Translations under genes and position numbers: made by a program
Shown: positions 45,116 to 53,089 of the stretch, piece by piece
Position numbering within the stretch: position 1 is the first letter of the stretch
Layout: the number at the start of each line of letters is the position of its first letter
Notes under the pieces: model-generated
Seen by the model: the letters and a program-made list of their open reading frames with translations, nothing else
The model's database searches: none
What the model was told of the DNA's origin: nothing
Source: Prevotella sp.
GTDB lineage: Bacteria; Bacteroidota; Bacteroidia; Bacteroidales; Bacteroidaceae
NCBI GenBank assembly: GCA_017619755.1
Contig: JAFZRU010000057.1
Coordinates: 62,001 to 126,000, forward strand
DNA length: 64,000 nucleotides
Direction: 5' to 3'

Positions 45116-46621
45116 ATGAAAGAGAAACAATTTGCAATGAATGCCAATCCCGTGGAGGCATTCTTGAGGAAACCCAATGTGGAGTTTACAAAGGCCGACA
45201 TCATCCACTTCATTGAGGATAATGGCGTGAAGATGGTCAATTTCATGTATCCCGGAGGAGACGGAAAATTGAAGACACTCAATTTTGTCATCAACGACTC
45301 CGACTATTTGGAGACCATACTGACTTGTGGAGAACGGGTGGACGGCAGCAGCCTCTTCTCATTTGTCGAGGCAGGGAGCAGCGACTTATATGTCATACCC
45401 AGATTCTGCACCGCTTTCCTCGACCCGTTTGCAGAGATTCCCACACTCTGCATGCTCTGCTCCTTTTTTGACAAGGACGGACGCCTGTTGGAGAGTGCAC
45501 CGGAACACACGCTCGCGAAGGCGTGCCGGAGATTTAAAGAGGTGACGGGAATGGAGTTTCAGGCCATGGGTGAATTGGAGTATTATGTGATATTCGACGA
45601 TGATGGCTCTTTCCCCGCCATCGACCAGCATGGATACCACGAATCGTCGCCATACGCCAAGGCCAATGAGTTCAGGGCCAAGTGCATGCTGTATATTGCA
45701 CAGACAGGTGGTCAAATCAAGTATGGTCACTCGGAGGTGGGTAATTTCGTGCTTGACGGACTGGTGTATGAGCAGAATGAGATAGAGTTTCTTCCGGTGA
45801 GGGCAGAGGATGCCGCCGACCAATTGATGCTCGCCAAATGGGTGATACGCAACCTGGCATACGAAATGGGACTTGATGTCACCTTCGCACCAAAAATCAC
45901 CACAGGGAAGGCTGGCTCGGGACTGCATGTCCATATCCGCATCATGAAGGATGGCAAGAACATGATGCTACATGACGGACTGCTGAGCGACGAAGCACGC
46001 CGTATGATTGCCGGAATGATGCACCTGGCTCCAAGCATCACTGCATTCGGCAACAAGAACCCCATGTCGTATTTCCGACTGGTGCCGCATCAGGAGGCAC
46101 CCACCAATGTGTGCTGGGGAGACCGCAACCGCTCCGTGCTCGTCAGGGTGCCATTGGGATGGACTGCCAACGTGGATATGTGCTGTGTTGCCAATCCGTT
46201 GGAGACTCCCACAAGGCAAGACACGACCATGAAGCAAACCGTGGAAATGAGGTCTCCCGACGGCTCCGCCGACCTCTATCAGTTGATGGCGGGACTGTGT
46301 GTGGCTTGCAGACATGGCTTTGAGATGGACGATGCCTTGGAAGTGGCGGAGAGAACATACGTCAATGTGAACATCCATGATAAGGAAAACGCTGGACGTC
46401 TCGCTTCGTTGGAGCAACTGCCCGACAGTTGTGCGGCATCTGCCGACTGCTTGGAGCGACAGCGTGCCTGGTATGAGAAGGACGGCGTGTTCAGTCCGGC
46501 AATGATCGACAGCATCGTCTCTGGGTTGAGGGCCTTCAACGATCGAACACTCCGGGAGGAAGTGGCCGACTCCAAGGAAATGCTACAGAAATTGGTAACC
46601 ACCTATTTCCATTGCGGATGA
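45116..46621 (+). CDS. glnA: Glutamine synthetase, type I-like
   Basis: A 501-residue glutamine synthetase making glutamine from glutamate, ammonia and ATP. The beta-grasp domain (residues 10-110) has VKMVNFMYPGGDGKLKTLNFV. Catalytic-domain motifs include MGELEYYVIF (metal ligand Glu), GSGLHVHIRI (the HxH block), and NRSVLVRVP (ATP and ammonia site). Length and motifs fit class I, not the long GSIII also found in Bacteroidetes. I do not see the NLYDLPPEE-like adenylylation loop, so it is probably not regulated that way. It stands alone; HigBA follows after about 150 nt. Confidence 0.88.
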   Translation: MKEKQFAMNANPVEAFLRKPNVEFTKADIIHFIEDNGVKMVNFMYPGGDGKLKTLNFVINDSDYLETILTCGERVDGSSLFSFVEAGSSDLYVIPRFCTAFLDPFAEIPTLCMLCSFFDKDGRLLESAPEHTLAKACRRFKEVTGMEFQAMGELEYYVIFDDDGSFPAIDQHGYHESSPYAKANEFRAKCMLYIAQTGGQIKYGHSEVGNFVLDGLVYEQNEIEFLPVRAEDAADQLMLAKWVIRNLAYEMGLDVTFAPKITTGKAGSGLHVHIRIMKDGKNMMLHDGLLSDEARRMIAGMMHLAPSITAFGNKNPMSYFRLVPHQEAPTNVCWGDRNRSVLVRVPLGWTANVDMCCVANPLETPTRQDTTMKQTVEMRSPDGSADLYQLMAGLCVACRHGFEMDDALEVAERTYVNVNIHDKENAGRLASLEQLPDSCAASADCLERQRAWYEKDGVFSPAMIDSIVSGLRAFNDRTLREEVADSKEMLQKLVTTYFHCG

Positions 46622-46726
46622 CTTTTCAAGCACCTGCTGTGGTGCTCCAGTAACCTACATTCCGTTATTATGGATATTCGGTTGATTATTGTTTTTTTTT
46701 TCGATTTTTTCGAATATAATTTTGTT

Positions 46727-46751
46727 TGGCAAAATATTATTCATATCTTTG
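46727..46751 (+). promoter_or_regulatory. Promoter of higBA
   Basis: TTTG, a spacer of about 19 nt (a second TTTG overlaps it) and TATCTTTG (46744-46751), 18 nt before the higB ATG. Confidence 0.65.
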
Positions 46752-46769
46752 CATTTGGGAATTACTGGT

Positions 46770-47063
46770 ATGAGAATTTTTACAGAACAGACCATCAAGC
46801 AATTTGTTGAACAGCATCCAGAATCTCTGGTTGCCTTGCAAGTATGGGTTAGTGTTGTGAAGAGTAGTCATTGGACTTGTTATGCTGACGTCAAGAGGGA
46901 TTTCAATTCTGTGTACGCGGTGGGAGCCCAGCGATACGTATTTAATATTATGGGTAACCATTTTCGTATTGTTGCGGTGATTAAGTTTACTATTGGATTT
47001 GTGTATATCCGTTTCGTGGGCACACACAAAGAATACGATAAAATAGATTGTCGGACTATTTAG
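46770..47063 (+). CDS. higB: HigB-type toxin (mRNA interferase)
   Basis: A 97-residue basic protein of the HigB family: MRIFTEQTIKQFVEQHP at the start, then VKSSHWTCYADVKRDFNSVYAVGAQRYVFNIMGNHFRIVAVIKF (key parts WTCYADVKRDF and NIMGNHFRIV) and FIRFVGTHKEYDKID-type C-terminus. Such toxins cleave mRNA on the ribosome and are held by the antitoxin encoded next, here in the toxin-first order usual for higBA. The start at 46770 is set by the promoter; the upstream open frame is hydrophobic noise. Confidence 0.9.
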   Translation: MRIFTEQTIKQFVEQHPESLVALQVWVSVVKSSHWTCYADVKRDFNSVYAVGAQRYVFNIMGNHFRIVAVIKFTIGFVYIRFVGTHKEYDKIDCRTI

Positions 47064-47076
47064 AAATAAGGAGAAT

Positions 47077-47442
47077 ATGACAAAGATTGAGAATAGAGAT
47101 CAATATGAGTGGGCTGTGGCAAGAGTAGAACAATTATTGCCGTTGGTTGATGATGATACGCCTCGAAATGACCCAAACAGCATTGAATTGGAGTTATTGT
47201 CGAACCTGGTCGCCGACTATTCAGAAGAACATTTTGCTATTGGCAAACCTGCTCTTGGGGATGTAATCAAAATGCGTATGGTTGAACTGGGTATTACTCA
47301 GACAAAACTGGCCGAGATTCTTGGACTGAGTCCGTCGCGCATCAGTGAATATATTTCAGGTAAGGCAGAGCCTACTTTGAAAGTGGCTCGCGATCTTGCC
47401 ATCAAATTGGAAATAGCACCTGCTGTGGTGCTGGGAATTTGA
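47077..47442 (+). CDS. higA: HigA-type antitoxin with XRE helix-turn-helix
   Basis: A 121-residue antitoxin. The C-terminal half (70-120) is an XRE DNA-binding domain: MVELGITQTKLAEILGLSPSRISEYISGKAEPTLKVARDLA, key part TQTKLAEILGLSPSRISEYI. The N-terminal half would bind HigB. It begins 13 nt after higB and probably represses the promoter at 46744. Confidence 0.9.
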   Translation: MTKIENRDQYEWAVARVEQLLPLVDDDTPRNDPNSIELELLSNLVADYSEEHFAIGKPALGDVIKMRMVELGITQTKLAEILGLSPSRISEYISGKAEPTLKVARDLAIKLEIAPAVVLGI

Positions 47443-47464
47443 TGAGGTTGCTATTAGTCTGGTT

Positions 47465-47950
47465 TCAGGAAGTAACGAGTGAATACAGATAGCTTCCGAA
47501 ACTGATGAGCGCCCACACCATGAGGGCAATGAGCAGTAGCAGGACTATGAGGATGATGGCTGATTGCAAGGCCCTTTGGTTCACCTCTTTGATGATGGCC
47601 TCGTCCCCATCCACGAAGCCTTGGATCATCGCCAAGTTTTTCGTGTTGGCACGGTGGAAGATGTCGATGATGTCGCCAACAAAGAAGGGGATCATACCCA
47701 AAAGCACATCACGAAGAGCATTGTTGAGAATGGCAAGTGTCAAAGGCACGCTCTTGATGAGGCGCAACGAGAAATAGACAAACGGCAAAACGCTGAGCAA
47801 GGCAATGGCGTCGCCCCAACCGGGAACGACCCCAATCACCGCATCCAAATAGTAGCGGTCCATGTACTGCGTCAGGCTGACCATCGCCTGATAGGCTTTG
47901 TTATTCATCAGCCGTTGGCGACGCATTTCCCGTTTTTCCTCTTTGTTCAT
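47465..47950 (-). CDS. DUF4112 membrane protein
   Basis: A 161-residue small membrane protein matching DUF4112: LDAVIGVVPGWGDAIALLSVLPFVYFSLRL, with GDIIDIFHRANTKNL in the middle, and a C-terminal hydrophobic helix (SAIILIVLLLLIALMVWALISF). Function unknown. It lies 83 nt after the lipoprotein gene of the sigma operon, across a CCCCACCC/GGGTGGGG hairpin (47995-48030), and has its own TAAATTTG element at 47970-47977, so it is probably separate. Confidence 0.8.
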   Translation of the reverse strand: MNKEEKREMRRQRLMNNKAYQAMVSLTQYMDRYYLDAVIGVVPGWGDAIALLSVLPFVYFSLRLIKSVPLTLAILNNALRDVLLGMIPFFVGDIIDIFHRANTKNLAMIQGFVDGDEAIIKEVNQRALQSAIILIVLLLLIALMVWALISFGSYLYSLVTS

Positions 47951-47994
47951 GATGGACTGGTTTTTGTTGCAAATTTAACGCAAAATATTCATTC

Positions 47995-48030
47995 CCCACC
48001 CCTCTTCCGTCGGAGAAGGGTGGGGGGAGG
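47995..48030. other. GC-rich inverted repeat between the lipoprotein and DUF4112 genes
   Basis: CCCCACCC and GGGTGGGG with interior CTCTTCC/GGAGAAG partial pairing. It may end transcription of the sigma operon, though no T-run follows on the minus strand. Confidence 0.45.
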
Positions 48031-48033
48031 TGG

Positions 48034-49107
48034 TTATTTCTTGCGATAGAAGATGCTCCAGGCAGCGAGCAACACCACAAGGAGTGTGACGATGTATGCC
48101 CAGATGTGGGTGACTCTTGACGTGGCCGTGATGGCGTAGTCATGGGGGATGAGCCGCTCGCCTGTCAAGGGGTAGTAGATGATGTCACCATTGATGATGC
48201 CTCTTCCTGCATCAACAACCGTACCAGGCATGGACAGGGAGTAGGGAACGTTGAACCAGAAGATGTTCAGGCGGTTGAAGAGTTCCTTGTTCAACTCCTT
48301 GCCCAAGGCGGTGTCTTCATTGAAAAACATGGCGTAGGCATCGGAATGGAAGAATGTCTTGAGCCCATCGGCTGGCTCCATGTTCAATAATAGGTCATCC
48401 CTGTCTTTCAGCAGAAAGTTGGCTAATGAGTCATGGAGTTCGCAAAACCGCTCCTTGCTGACAGGTGGATGAGGAATGGAGTCGTAGTGATTGACAATGT
48501 AGTCGAAACAGACGTTGAAGAGGTTGTCATTCAGCCACTTACTGACGAAAGGCTCCATTTCGCTGATTTTCTGCGAGGCTTCCGCCCCGTTGAGCCCCTT
48601 GAGTAGGTTGGGCTCCCCAGTGAACCAATAGCTGACGATGTCTTTGTCGGCATATTGTGTCGGGTCTATCTTGAAAGTGTCGCCCACGCAGTCGAACTCT
48701 TCCGTGAAAGTGTATTCCGTATAGAACCAGCGGAAATGCTTTTCCAACTTGGCTTTTGACTTCAGGCGGACGCCGTTGAGCTGCAGGGGTGTCTGCTCGC
48801 ACATCTCTTCCACCGTGTGGAAGTCGCGACTGAAAGAGGTGGTCACCGTGTCGCCGTCTCCAACATCCGTATGGCTGTTGCTAAAGGCGTCGATGTTCAG
48901 ACATTCCGGCATGGGCTGTGACCATCCTGTGGCATTTCCCCATAGCGAGTCACGCTCCTCTTTCGACATGACATTGCTGTAACTGACCTCCCGGGTGCAT
49001 GTGCCATCTTTATGGATGATGGTGTGCATTTTCACATCCGGCTGTTGGCATGATGCGAGCAGTGTGGCTGCCACTATCATGCAACCGTAAAATCTATTTG
49101 TTTTCAT
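48034..49107 (-). CDS. Unknown lipoprotein with C-terminal membrane helix in the ECF sigma operon
   Basis: A 357-residue protein I cannot assign to a family. MKTNRFYGCMIVAATLLASC gives a lipidated Cys at residue 20, and the end (THIWAYIVTLLVVLLAAWSIFYRKK) is a membrane helix with a basic cytoplasmic tail, so both ends may be membrane-held with the body in the periplasm. The mature part starts CQQPDVKMHTIIHKDGTCTREVSYS and is rich in acidic and aromatic residues. Its start overlaps the 124-residue gene by 14 nt, which makes it part of the sigma operon. A role in sensing envelope state is an inference from context only. Confidence 0.65.
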   Translation of the reverse strand: MKTNRFYGCMIVAATLLASCQQPDVKMHTIIHKDGTCTREVSYSNVMSKEERDSLWGNATGWSQPMPECLNIDAFSNSHTDVGDGDTVTTSFSRDFHTVEEMCEQTPLQLNGVRLKSKAKLEKHFRWFYTEYTFTEEFDCVGDTFKIDPTQYADKDIVSYWFTGEPNLLKGLNGAEASQKISEMEPFVSKWLNDNLFNVCFDYIVNHYDSIPHPPVSKERFCELHDSLANFLLKDRDDLLLNMEPADGLKTFFHSDAYAMFFNEDTALGKELNKELFNRLNIFWFNVPYSLSMPGTVVDAGRGIINGDIIYYPLTGERLIPHDYAITATSRVTHIWAYIVTLLVVLLAAWSIFYRKK

Positions 49108-49468
49108 AAAGCATTTTTCTTAAATGGGTGTAACTGAGTTGTTTGGAATCCTTCTGTCGCAGGGCGCCTGTGTACACATTCTTAAGGGTGTTGCCTGAAG
49201 ACAGGTTGGAAGTATAATAGGGATTGATGTTGCCGCTTTGATGTGGGAAGGGCGTCATGGGGGCGTGGTAATGGATGAACAGTCCTATCAGCCAGACGGC
49301 GGCAATGGATGAAATGATGCGCAGCACTTTGATGACAGCCATCCCTTTTCCTTTGGATTCGTCCATGTCGGGCAGGCTTTCCATGATGCGTTCTGTCAGT
49401 TCGTCCGGGTTGTCGATGACGGGCTGTAGCCCTTGCAGCCGGTTGAGTATGTCTTCTGTCTTATTCAT
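49094..49468 (-). CDS. Small single-pass membrane protein, possible anti-sigma factor
   Basis: A 124-residue protein with an acidic N-terminal cytoplasmic part (EDILNRLQGLQPVIDNPDELTERIMESLPD), one membrane helix at about 45-65 (AVIKVLRIISSIAAVWLIGLFI) and a short periplasmic tail. This shape, and overlap by 8 nt with the ECF sigma gene, suggest an anti-sigma factor or regulator, but no anti-sigma family signature (zinc motif) is seen. Confidence 0.65.
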   Translation of the reverse strand: MNKTEDILNRLQGLQPVIDNPDELTERIMESLPDMDESKGKGMAVIKVLRIISSIAAVWLIGLFIHYHAPMTPFPHQSGNINPYYTSNLSSGNTLKNVYTGALRQKDSKQLSYTHLRKMLYENK

Positions 49469-50012
49469 AACCTAAATCCTTTAGTCGTTTGCGAATGGTC
49501 TGGCGTGCCACATACAGGTTGCTCTTGACCTGGCTGGCATCCAAACCTGTTATCTGCTCTATTTCCGTGGGCGAGAGCCCTTCCAGTTGTCCGAGGGTGA
49601 ACACCATCCGCTGCTTCTCGCTCAGCCCTTCGGCAAGGGTTTTGACGATGGATATCCATTCACTGTTTTCCAATGTCCGCTGGCTGTCGTCATTTGAGGC
49701 GAAATGCCGGAAAACGGTGATGTCCTCTAACTGACAGGCCGCAACCTTCTTGGATTTCAAATGGTTCAAGCACAGGCGGGAGGCTATCGTGTAAAGCCAG
49801 GTGGTGAACGGCTTCTGCCTGTCGTAGCTCCTGATGCTTTTCCATGCGCGGATGAAGGTCTCTTGGACGATATCCTTTGCCTCCTCTTCGTCGGCCAGCA
49901 TCTTCAGTGCCAGGGAGAAGAGCATCCGCTGGTAGGTCTGAACCACCCATCGGAATGCGGCCTTGTCGCCGCTTTGGCATCGTGATATCATTTCGGATTC
50001 CATTTGTGTCAT
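49461..50012 (-). CDS. ECF-type RNA polymerase sigma factor
   Basis: A 183-residue ECF sigma factor. Region 2 (residues 10-75) shows FRWVVQTYQRMLFSLALKML and ADEEEAKDIVQETFIRAWKSI; region 4 (125-180) shows LSPTEIEQITGLDASQVKSNLYVARQTIRKRL. It should direct RNA polymerase to its own operon and others. The downstream genes overlap it and encode a small membrane protein and a lipoprotein, a usual layout for surface-stress or nutrient sensors. It lacks the FecR/SusC neighbours of uptake-type ECFs. Its promoter at 50105-50136 has the variant -7 TATCTTCG. Confidence 0.93.
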   Translation of the reverse strand: MTQMESEMISRCQSGDKAAFRWVVQTYQRMLFSLALKMLADEEEAKDIVQETFIRAWKSIRSYDRQKPFTTWLYTIASRLCLNHLKSKKVAACQLEDITVFRHFASNDDSQRTLENSEWISIVKTLAEGLSEKQRMVFTLGQLEGLSPTEIEQITGLDASQVKSNLYVARQTIRKRLKDLGYE

Positions 50013-50104
50013 TTTTGGTCGTTTCTATTCATTATACAAACGAAAAGGGCAAAAGTCAAATGCCAATGCCTTTTTTCTTTCTTTGCATGATGGAAAAGAC
50101 GCTA

Positions 50105-50136
50105 CGAAGATAAGTTGTTTTTTGCATTTCACCAAA
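50105..50136 (-). promoter_or_regulatory. Promoter of the ECF sigma operon
   Basis: On the minus strand TTTG (50133-50136), 20-nt spacer, TATCTTCG (50105-50112). The leader is about 90 nt. Confidence 0.6.
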
Positions 50137-50208
50137 TAAAGCGCATCAAAATCTGATGATAAAAGCATCAAATGTATTTCAAAATTTGGAGAAGATGATG
50201 AAAAACTC

Positions 50209-50216
50209 TATCTTCG
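50209..50216 (+). promoter_or_regulatory. Candidate -7 element of the esterase-like gene
   Basis: TATCTTCG with TTTG 20 nt upstream, 60 nt before the ATG at 50276. It is back to back with the sigma-operon promoter, which has the same variant -7. Confidence 0.55.
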
Positions 50217-50275
50217 CGGAAAAAACAAGATGTCCGGGTTCATTCTTCGATGAATGAAATGGCGGATTTGAACCA

Positions 50276-50962
50276 ATGAAAAAAGAGACGATAACAATTG
50301 AAGACCGAAAATGTGTGGTCTATCAGGCGGACCTGCCACAGCTACTCTTGATACAGCCCATCGACAACCATGATTTGCAAATCTTGGATAATGAGGTGGT
50401 TTTCTTGGAGTCGCTGTCCATGAAACCCTTTGTCTTGGTCGCCTTTGAGGTGAGGGATTGGCAGTGTGAACTGACGCCTTGGGCCGCCCCTGCTGTTTTC
50501 GGAAAGGTTCCCTTTGGCGACGGTGCGGAGAACACCCTGTCTTTTGTCTTAAGCGAGTTGATGCCGGAGTTGCAAAAGAGGCGGATATATGATGCCGACA
50601 CAATGAAATGCTTGTTGGGTGGTTATTCCTTGGCGGGTCTCTTCGCCCTTTGGTCGTCCTATCAGACACCGATGTTCTATGGCATTGCAGCCGTGTCGCC
50701 CTCCGTATGGTATCCTGAATGGATGGGCTATGCGGAAAGCTACAGGCCATTGGCTCCATCAGTGTATCTCAGTCTTGGGGATAAAGAGGAAAAAACAAGA
50801 AATCCCGTAATGGCAAGGGTGGGGGAGTGCATCCGCAAACAACACAAGTTGCTGTCCGAACAAGGCATTAACACCATCCTGGAATGGAACAAAGGCAACC
50901 ATTTCCAACATTCAGACGAAAGGACGGCCAAAGGCTTTGCCTGGCTGATGAACGATATTTAG
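50276..50962 (+). CDS. Alpha/beta-hydrolase fold esterase-like protein
   Basis: A 228-residue cytoplasmic protein with the serine-hydrolase elbow GGYSLAGLFALW near residue 122 (GxSxG nucleophile), AAVSPSVWYPEW after it, an Asp-region YLSLGDKEEKTRN, and a C-terminal His in KGNHFQH. This is the putative esterase (Fes/IroE-like) family layout. There is no signal peptide. The substrate is unknown. It is divergent from the sigma operon and may share its regulation. Confidence 0.8.
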   Translation: MKKETITIEDRKCVVYQADLPQLLLIQPIDNHDLQILDNEVVFLESLSMKPFVLVAFEVRDWQCELTPWAAPAVFGKVPFGDGAENTLSFVLSELMPELQKRRIYDADTMKCLLGGYSLAGLFALWSSYQTPMFYGIAAVSPSVWYPEWMGYAESYRPLAPSVYLSLGDKEEKTRNPVMARVGECIRKQHKLLSEQGINTILEWNKGNHFQHSDERTAKGFAWLMNDI

Positions 50963-51263
50963 CACTCTACAAGGGCAAAAGCCTAATGACATCTATACAT
51001 CTATAAAATAAAGAAAAAAACGCTTCGCGATAAAAATAATAAGACGAATAAAAAGGTTGGATTTCATCCTACTATTTTCCGCCATGGCATAGCAGGAGCA
51101 AGCTCCGCTCTGCTCATCTGGCTTAATCAAATAGTTCTTTTGCAAATGATCTGAAACGCAAATGCTTGATAATAACGGCAAGCCGTGGAAAAAAAAGACA
51201 TAAAAACAGACGAAAGACTATCCATAAGACCGCCGCAACCCACCCCCCAAGAGGTAGGTGCGT

Positions 51264-51313
51264 CTGTAGGGGTGGACTTTATGTCCATCCGCTCGCCCGA
51301 CAGGGCGAATGTT
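51264..51313 (+). repeat. Two-hairpin dispersed repeat, copy 3
   Basis: Hairpin 1 is identical to copies 1 and 2. Hairpin 2 is TCGCCC/GGGCGA (loop GACA): both sides of one base pair changed together. Preceded by CAAGAGGTAGGTGC, as in copy 4. Confidence 0.8.
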
Positions 51314-51348
51314 CACGACAGGATGTCGGTACTTGGCTTGCTTGTTGA

Positions 51349-51671
51349 TAGAATGTTTTTCCTCCTTTTTGTTCCCGCCTTCAGGCGTTTTCCCAAGCGT
51401 CCAGCGTTTCAGATTTGTTGAAAAAAATGATTTGAAAGATTTGGATAGATTTGAAAGATTTGACTTTCGCTTCGCACGTCGACCGTTGGTTCTCGCCGAA
51501 GGCGACTACCTTTGCCTCTTTTCTCTCTTGTTGTTAGAATGTTTTTCCTCCTTTTTGTTCCCGCCTTCAGGCGTTTTCCCAAGCGTCCAGCGTTTCGGAT
51601 TTGTTGAAAAAAATGATTTGAAAGATTTGGATAGATTTGTAGGATTTCTCGCCGAAGGCGACTACCTTTGT
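51349..51671. repeat. Tandem duplication, period 186 bp
   Basis: About 104 bp from AGAATGTTTTTCCTCC to TTTGGATAGATTTG recurs 186 bp later with one mismatch noticed (CAGATTTG/CGGATTTG). Each copy contains GCCTTCAGGC and is followed by TTCTCGCCGAAGGCGACTAC. Confidence 0.8.
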
Positions 51672-51735
51672 GTTTCGCTGAACAAATAATGGCAAATTTC
51701 AACCGCACCGCGAAAAAATTTTATCCCTTTTATAT

Positions 51736-51764
51736 TTTTTTATTAGCGACCAAGCGGTTTTTTT
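51736..51764 (-). repeat. AACCGCTTGGT-GCTAATAAAA repeat, inverted copy
   Basis: Reverse complement of 33126-33152 with one internal mismatch. Confidence 0.55.
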
Positions 51765-51795
51765 CCTTTATTTCTATAATTATACGACTAATTCA

Positions 51796-51828
51796 ATGGC
51801 AATTATATGTCTAAATGCTATTCGCTGA
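51796..51828. repeat. 33-bp dispersed repeat, copy 2
   Basis: Matches 23072-23104 at 30 of 33 positions; again just beyond the 3' end of a minus-strand gene (12 bp here). Confidence 0.6.
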
Positions 51829-51839
51829 TGTGATACGTA

Positions 51840-52280
51840 TCATCCTTGCTTCTGATTTTGAGCGGAGAAGCCAACAGCGATGGTGTCGTTGGCGAATTTC
51901 AGGCTCTTGATTTCTATCTTCTTGAGGGAGTCCTTCACCCATTTGATTTCGTTGAGGTGGAGGATGAGCCCGCCGCTGTCCTGCCTTTCCAATGCCTTGG
52001 TCTTGCTCAGTACGGGAATGGCTTTGAGCACCATGTCCAAGAGGGTGTCCCCACCGAACACGCCCGTGGCGTAGTGCAGGAAAACGTCCTTGTCTGCCAC
52101 CTTGTCCACGATGAGGTCCAAACTCACTTTCTTGGACACGTGCCCCAGAATGGGTACGTTGACTTGTATGGGATAACCTACGTTGATGGTATTCTCGTTC
52201 ACTACGCGCAGGCTGACGTCCTGCCCGCTGTTCTGCTTGATCAGCGTCATCGCTTCGGTAACGGGTAATTGCAGTGTCAT
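51840..52280 (-). CDS. Conserved hypothetical protein downstream of a TonB C-terminal protein
   Basis: A 146-residue cytoplasmic protein that I do not recognise. It looks like a beta/alpha lipid-binding or SRPBCC-like small domain (VSLRVVNENTINVGYPIQVNVPILGHVSKKVSLDLIVDKV), but this is weak. Start: the ATG at 52280 (MTLQLPVTEAMTLIKQ) is preferred over a TTG at 52322 overlapping the upstream stop. It probably shares a transcript with the gene ending at 52319. Confidence 0.65.
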   Translation of the reverse strand: MTLQLPVTEAMTLIKQNSGQDVSLRVVNENTINVGYPIQVNVPILGHVSKKVSLDLIVDKVADKDVFLHYATGVFGGDTLLDMVLKAIPVLSKTKALERQDSGGLILHLNEIKWVKDSLKKIEIKSLKFANDTIAVGFSAQNQKQG

Positions 52281-52318
52281 TGTTATTTGGTTTTTATTCT
52301 GATCAGTCTTTATATGTC

Positions 52319-52987
52319 TCAATTGTCTTTTGAGTTGTCGGAAGGGAGGGAAGATGGCTCGCCCAACTTGAAGGTGACAGGGATGTTATATTTTACTCTG
52401 ACAGGGTTGCCATTTTGATAGCCTGGTTCCCATTTGGGCATAAGCTTTGCCACCCGCAGTGCTTCTTCATCGAGGAGTGGATGGACACCCCTCACCACTT
52501 TAGGGTCGGTGATGCTGCCGTCGGTTTCGACAACGAAACTTAATACCACCCGTCCTTCTATGCTGTCTTTCTTTGCTTGCTCAGGATATTTTGTGTTCTC
52601 ACGTAGAAAGTCAAAGAGTGCTAGGGAACCACCGGGAAATGAGGGTTGTTGTTCTATGTCACCCACCCTCTGAAATTTGCTCCCAGCTGATTTGCTCATG
52701 ACAGAAGAGATGTTGCTGTCGGTGTTCAAATCAGCCAACTGGCTCTCACACGCCGTCAGGGCGGCCAGTCCCATGCTCACCCCAACCACTGCCACGGCCT
52801 TGCCCAGCTGACGTCGCAGCTGCAGTTGTTGTTCGAGCCAGCGCACCTCTGCCTCGCATTTCGGGCAGGTGCCGGCGCAGTCCCCCTCATATCGGCACTC
52901 CGTGGGTGCATATTCGATATCGTTAGCCTTCGCCACCTGCATGCGCACCTCCTTGAGCGTACTGCATATCCTTTTTCCTCTTTTCAT
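52319..52987 (-). CDS. TonB C-terminal domain protein with N-terminal Cys motif
   Basis: A 222-residue membrane-anchored protein. Residues 31-48 hold four cysteines (ECRYEGDCAGTCPKCEAEV), which could form a small metal site. A hydrophobic segment at about 62-80 (LGKAVAVVGVSMGLAALTAC) anchors it or acts as an internal lipoprotein-like signal. Residues 115-215 are a TonB C-terminal domain: FPGGSLALFDFLRENTKYPEQAKKDSIEGRVVLSFVVETDGSI (key parts YPEQAKKD and GRVVLSFVV), then LDEEALRVAKLMPKWEPG and VRVKYNIPVTF. No ExbB/ExbD gene is near. Whether it energises a transporter is unknown. Confidence 0.8.
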   Translation of the reverse strand: MKRGKRICSTLKEVRMQVAKANDIEYAPTECRYEGDCAGTCPKCEAEVRWLEQQLQLRRQLGKAVAVVGVSMGLAALTACESQLADLNTDSNISSVMSKSAGSKFQRVGDIEQQPSFPGGSLALFDFLRENTKYPEQAKKDSIEGRVVLSFVVETDGSITDPKVVRGVHPLLDEEALRVAKLMPKWEPGYQNGNPVRVKYNIPVTFKLGEPSSLPSDNSKDN

Positions 52988-53073
52988 AACAGTATTCTCC
53001 TTTCACTCCATTTTCTTTTCGCTTAACTTTTATGTAGGTTAAGTCGTTTGTTTCATCATCGCATTATTTTTGG

Positions 53074-53081
53074 CAAAGATA
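53074..53081 (-). promoter_or_regulatory. Candidate -7 element of the TonB-domain gene
   Basis: The minus strand reads TATCTTTG with a TTG about 19 nt upstream; the leader is about 80 nt. Confidence 0.55.
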
Positions 53082-53089
53082 ATATACTT

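Larger units (their letters stand above)
50963..51839. other. Repeat-rich gap of 877 bp without a gene
   Basis: I see no credible gene. In order it holds GCTCTGCTCATCTGGCTTAA (51107-51138), one two-hairpin repeat (51264-51313), a 186-bp-period tandem duplication (51349-51671), an inverted copy of the AACCGCTTGG repeat (51736-51764) and copy 2 of the 33-bp repeat (51796-51828). Confidence 0.6.

Noticed and set aside
51309-51689. A 126-codon open frame in the 51-kb gap
   Set aside because: It spans the two copies of the tandem duplication, is Phe/Leu-rich and repetitive, and shows no protein-like constraint.
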